Origin: DATLCI01 sp046714215
GTDB taxonomy: Bacteria; Acidobacteriota; Terriglobia; Terriglobales; Acidobacteriaceae
NCBI GenBank assembly: GCA_046714215.1
Contig: JBKKBM010000023.1
Coordinates: 1-9,775 of the forward strand
Length of the DNA: 9,775 nucleotides
Reading direction: 5' to 3'
How positions within the stretch are numbered: the first letter of the stretch is position 1; each line of letters begins with the position of its first letter. This document shows positions 6,894-9,775 of the stretch, one piece after another. The notes below the pieces were generated by a model. It made no database searches. It saw only the letters and a list, made by a program, of their open reading frames with translations, and was not told the DNA's origin. The translations under genes and the position numbers were made by a program.

Positions 6894-7138
6894 TTGCGCT
6901 TAGGCGCGAGCGGTCGAAGTTCGGGGGGCAGGTGTTTGAGCGCCGTCTCTACGGACGTCAGCACCACGCTCATCCCCAGGTAGATCAGATCTACTCCGGC
7001 CAGCGAGATCACGATGCTTCCCTGGATCACCACTCCCGAATTCAGGACGTTGTCCAGGATCTCCAGCAAGGAGATCTCCTGCTCGTCATCAGTACCCAAG
7101 GTCAGGGAATGTGGTCGCGTGCTATGCGGACTTGCCAT
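6890..7138 (-). CDS. gvpS: Small gas vesicle protein of the GvpA/J/M/S family, GvpS-type
   Basis: An 82-residue protein with the GvpA-family fold region at residues 21-66: EISLLEILDNVLNSGVVIQG, then SIVISLAGVDLIYLGMSVVL, then TSVETA. The layout is helix, strand-turn-strand, helix. The central ISLAGVDLIYL and the SVET ending match GvpS (for example the Bacillus megaterium protein, from memory) better than shell-forming GvpA, which usually has a VxVSLVGIE-type centre. Position agrees: in Bacillus and Streptomyces clusters gvpS follows gvpL and precedes gvpK. GvpJ/M/S are minor, hydrophobic relatives of GvpA thought to help nucleate or cap the vesicle. It has a 20-residue polar N-terminal extension and a basic Pro-rich tail. 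It starts 20 nt after the upstream gvpF/L stop without a clear Shine-Dalgarno. GvpJ or GvpM remain alternatives. Confidence 0.85.
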   Translation of the reverse strand: MASPHSTRPHSLTLGTDDEQEISLLEILDNVLNSGVVIQGSIVISLAGVDLIYLGMSVVLTSVETALKHLPPELRPLAPKRK

Positions 7139-7158
7139 AAGAGGTCGCTATTGAAAGA

Positions 7159-7965
7159 TCATTCGACGAACGAATACGGAGGCCAAGGCCCTGTACATTC
7201 GATGCGCCGTCCCTCACCCCAGCGCTGGGCAAACTTCTGTAAGACCGTATCCCACTGTTTGCGTTTGGTACGGGGCAACAGGAAGGACGCTTGCCATTGC
7301 AGCCCCGGTTGCGCGCCGCTCACTTTGCCCGTTGGCGCCTCTGCGCGGCTCAGCCGCCGCAATACCGCCGCCAGCTTTGCTGTCTCCGCGTCCGGCGCCG
7401 ACCTCCGGCTGTTCTGTGCGGCCAGCTGTTTCGCCTTCTGCCGGAGGTAGTCCTGCCCCGACGCGGCGCTGAAGGCCGCGCCCCGCGCGCCGGCGGGAGC
7501 GGTCATGAATACTTTGACCCCCCACTCCTCGGCGCCCGCCACTTTCTTGAAGGCCGCCCGCAGCGTTTTTGCCCGTCCAGCTAGGTGCTTCTCCAGCGAC
7601 GCCTCATTCAAAAACACCGTCCCGAAGCGCGCCGGCAGCAGGTCCATTGCCGCCCCGATCGCGGAGACCGCCCGCTGATGCAACACGCTGGCTTCCGCCA
7701 GCCACTCCAGATCTTCCATCCGTCCTTCAATGTCGCTGACGAACCCCTCGGAGACGCGCGTCACCCAGCACTCGAGGCCCGCGCAGGGAATCGCCTCCAC
7801 GCGGTTCTCATTATCAATGCCGATCGCGTTGATTTTCCCTTTGACCACCGCCGCCGCGCCCTTCTGCGGCAGCGATACGCCGTAGAAATAAAAAGGTCCG
7901 CCGGGTCTGATCATGGCGTTTTTCGTCGCGGCTGCGGCCGGCTTCTTCTTCAGGCGAACTGCCAT
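7159..7965 (-). CDS. gvpF/L: Gas vesicle protein, GvpF/GvpL family (first copy)
   Basis: A 268-residue protein with the full GvpL/GvpF pattern. A basic 20-residue N-terminal extension is followed by PFYFYGV at 24-30, corresponding to the family's YxYG strand. The N-terminal domain ends with the histidine-containing helix WLAEASVLHQRAVSAI (88-103) and the signature LLPARFGTVF at 109-118. EEWGVKVFM follows at 146-154, GQDYLRQKAKQL at 170-181 begins the C-terminal helical domain, and the chain closes TGPWPPYSFV at 258-267. Such proteins are accessory factors for vesicle assembly and some are minor vesicle components. The ATG at 7965 lies inside the upstream ATPase gene (16-nt overlap), which indicates co-expression. 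F versus L cannot be assigned securely; position before gvpS suggests L. Confidence 0.92.
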   Translation of the reverse strand: MAVRLKKKPAAAATKNAMIRPGGPFYFYGVSLPQKGAAAVVKGKINAIGIDNENRVEAIPCAGLECWVTRVSEGFVSDIEGRMEDLEWLAEASVLHQRAVSAIGAAMDLLPARFGTVFLNEASLEKHLAGRAKTLRAAFKKVAGAEEWGVKVFMTAPAGARGAAFSAASGQDYLRQKAKQLAAQNSRRSAPDAETAKLAAVLRRLSRAEAPTGKVSGAQPGLQWQASFLLPRTKRKQWDTVLQKFAQRWGEGRRIECTGPWPPYSFVE

Positions 7966-9775
7966 AGTCGTTGGGTGAAGCTCTGCAGCGCCTTTCTTCC
8001 GGCGACCTGGTCGCCAAACTCCTCTACCAGATAAACGGCCCGTCCACTATACCGCTTGGCCAGCGCCGCCAGTTGCCCGGCCTGCCAGCGGCTGGCATTC
8101 GCGCACCGCGGACACGTCGCTGCCTTGCCCGTACCCGCCATGATCCCCGGCGCTACCCGGTTGATGAACAGCCCTTGCGCGCCCACTTCCATCTCGTCCA
8201 GCGCCCCGAGCAAACGCTCCGTCTCGCGCACCGCCAGCGGCTCCGGCAGCATCACGCAAAAGACTCGCGTGGCCTTCGCATCCTGCATCCGCCGGTGCAA
8301 CTCGCGCAGCCGCTGCCCCAGCGTCGCGATCTCTACCGCCGCATCTTGAGCGAGGGGTAGTGTACGGTGCGCTGCCAGCGTTTTCAACAGCAGGCGCGTC
8401 CATTGCAGCATCCGCTCGGGCGTACGCAGCAACTCCAGCGCATGGCCGGTGGGTGCCATGTCGATGATCACCGTCGCCTTTCGTTCGGCGATTAAATCGA
8501 GAATGCGGAAGATCGCGAAGATCTCATCCACCCCCGGCGGCACAATGTTCAGTAGCGCGGTAAATATCTGCCGGTCGAAGGTCAAGTCCAGATGCACGCC
8601 GCCGCCGGTGTTTCCGGAGAACGCCGCGCCGATCTTTTCTTTCATCCGCCCCGCCCAGCTGCGGAACTCAGCCGTCGAATCGATCTCCAACGCATGAAAC
8701 AGTTTGTCGCCCAGTACAACGACCGGTTTGGCGCCTATCTCCGCCAGAAACACGTCGTCCAGTGACGGCGCCGGATCGGTCGAGCACACCGTAACCCCTT
8801 TTTTCGGATGGACCTCACGCTCATGAAACGCCAGCGCGGCCGAGACGGTTGTCTTACCTACGCCCCCTTTGCCCAGCGTGAACCCCAGCGACGCGCTCAC
8901 CGCCGGCCACTCCGTGGGTTTCAGCTCGACCTTCTTTACTCGTCCCTTCGCCGCGCCCGCTGTCACCCGCAACGCTTTGCCCGCAAAAATGTGTTCTGCG
9001 AACTGCCCCAACATGCGCGCGCCCATGATCGGTTGTCCCGGATCTTCCGCCGTGAGCACGGGCACCCGCGCAAAATTCTTTTTCAGAAACGCGTGTGCCT
9101 GTCGCGTGCGCGTCACCCGGGACCCGCAACGCTTACATTTGCTCGCCTGCGTCACCACCCGGTTCAGCACGATCGACCGTATCTTTAGTCCGGAATCTTC
9201 CAGCTCCGCATGCGCTCGCACCGATTCATTCAGCGAAAACATCTCCGCTGAGGTCACCAGCACCAACTCAGACGTCTCGCCTGTCAGCGCCTCCACCAAC
9301 TCCTGCGCCATGCGGTCCCATTCCGCGATGAATGTCGATGAGATCTGTCCGCTGCCGCCAAACCGTTGCGCCAGCCACTGGTCGCGGCTGCCCGCCAGGT
9401 CGAGGAAGTTGAGGAACTCGCGGAAGTGTTGCGGCAACTCGAACAGCCGCAAGGTATGCCCGATGGGCGCCGTATCCACTACCACGCGGTCGTATTCGCC
9501 GGACTGTAGCAGTTCATGGATGGCCAGCAGCCCGGATATCTCCGCCATGCCCGGCATGGTGGTGTCCAGCAGCGGCTCAATCTCTTTCCGCGAGAATAGC
9601 GTCCCATTTTCCAGCAGGTCCAGCATCACCTCGCGATACGGTTTGAGGAATTTTTGGAACTGCGCCGCTGCGTCGATCTGCCAAACGTAGAGTCCGCCCG
9701 GCTTGGGCAGTTTGATCTTGGTGGGCTTGCTCGGCAGCTTCACCTCGAACACATCGCCCAGCGAGTGTGCCGGGT
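7950..9775 (-). CDS. Tandem ArsA/Get3-family ATPase in the gas-vesicle operon (5' truncated)
   Basis: The frame stays open to the right edge. GTG at 9752 is not the start: the codons before it read PAHSLGD, part of the family motif (D)PAHSLGD, so at least the first P-loop lies outside. Numbering from GTG 9752, half 1 has TTMPGMAEI (64-72), DTAPIGHTLRL (93-103), LNRV (196-199) and a CxxC pair (C206, C209). Half 2 has the deviant Walker A GKGGVGKTT (294-302; 8847-8873), STDPAPSLDDVF (324-335), PPGVDEI (405-411), DMAPTGHALELL (431-442), NRVAP (531-535) and a CxxC pair (C547, C550). ArsA proteins energise arsenite pumps; Get3 proteins shuttle tail-anchored membrane proteins, using a CxxC pair to bind zinc. 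I see no cysteine near the PGM/PGV segments where ArsA has a metalloid ligand, so Get3-like targeting or chaperoning is more likely. Its stop overlaps gvpF/L by 16 nt. Confidence 0.9.
   Translation of the reverse strand, partial: PAHSLGDVFEVKLPSKPTKIKLPKPGGLYVWQIDAAAQFQKFLKPYREVMLDLLENGTLFSRKEIEPLLDTTMPGMAEISGLLAIHELLQSGEYDRVVVDTAPIGHTLRLFELPQHFREFLNFLDLAGSRDQWLAQRFGGSGQISSTFIAEWDRMAQELVEALTGETSELVLVTSAEMFSLNESVRAHAELEDSGLKIRSIVLNRVVTQASKCKRCGSRVTRTRQAHAFLKKNFARVPVLTAEDPGQPIMGARMLGQFAEHIFAGKALRVTAGAAKGRVKKVELKPTEWPAVSASLGFTLGKGGVGKTTVSAALAFHEREVHPKKGVTVCSTDPAPSLDDVFLAEIGAKPVVVLGDKLFHALEIDSTAEFRSWAGRMKEKIGAAFSGNTGGGVHLDLTFDRQIFTALLNIVPPGVDEIFAIFRILDLIAERKATVIIDMAPTGHALELLRTPERMLQWTRLLLKTLAAHRTLPLAQDAAVEIATLGQRLRELHRRMQDAKATRVFCVMLPEPLAVRETERLLGALDEMEVGAQGLFINRVAPGIMAGTGKAATCPRCANASRWQAGQLAALAKRYSGRAVYLVEEFGDQVAGRKALQSFTQRLWQFA

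Noticed and set aside
6836..7450. 204-codon open frame on the plus strand across the gvp genes
   Set aside because: It crosses three well-supported minus-strand gas-vesicle genes and shows no domain-like pattern.
8869..9690. 273-codon open frame on the plus strand, opposite the ATPase
   Set aside because: Ser/Arg/Pro-rich shadow of a high-GC gene. The minus strand carries unmistakable P-loop and DTAP motifs over the same bases.
9750..9752. GTG at 9752 as the start of the ATPase gene
   Set aside because: The upstream codons in the same frame read PAHSLGD, a conserved ArsA/Get3 motif, so the coding sequence extends off the window.
7950..9775. Arsenic-resistance operon (arsA of an efflux pump)
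   Set aside because: No arsB, arsD, arsR or acr3 gene is present, the neighbours are gas-vesicle genes, and no cysteine is seen at the ArsA metalloid-binding position.

Overview
The window looks like part of a GC-rich bacterial chromosome, most likely an Acidobacteriota (Terriglobia-like) genome. I infer this from recollection of the N-terminus of the large TPR protein and of the hairpin-rich intergenic block at 5796-5895; neither was checked by a search. All genes read open over their full length, and I see no transposase, integrase, tRNA, rRNA or CRISPR array.

The left half (1-5787) is on the plus strand. It holds the last 57 codons of a gene that appears to end in a GAF domain (2-175), a 66-residue cold-shock protein with a candidate promoter, a leader of about 130 nt and a strong intrinsic terminator, then the ribosome-associated GTPase TypA/BipA with a TTG start. 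A 333-bp hairpin-rich gap follows, and then a 956-residue TPR protein with a long proline-rich linker. The csp and typA products both relate to translation and cold or stress adaptation, but a terminator separates them, so they are probably separate transcription units.

The right half (5902-9775) is on the minus strand, converging on the TPR gene. It is the downstream part of a gas-vesicle operon. In transcription order it encodes a tandem ArsA/Get3-family ATPase (5' end beyond the right edge), a GvpF/GvpL protein, a small GvpS-type member of the GvpA/J/M/S family, a second divergent GvpF/GvpL protein, and GvpK. Three of the four junctions overlap (16, 4 and 4 nt) and the fourth gap is 20 nt, so this is one tightly coupled operon. 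The order L/F, S, (L/F), K matches the L-S-K order of known Bacillus and Streptomyces gvp clusters. The major shell gene gvpA and the AAA+ gene gvpN are not in view and would be expected beyond 9775.

The most interesting point is the ATPase. It has two ArsA-type halves, lacks a cysteine at the place where arsenite pumps bind metalloid, and instead carries in each half a CxxC pair and a PGxxE-type helix motif resembling Get3. Its stop codon overlaps the gvpF/L start. A reasonable hypothesis is that it is a chaperone or targeting ATPase for hydrophobic gas-vesicle subunits and not an arsenic-resistance protein.
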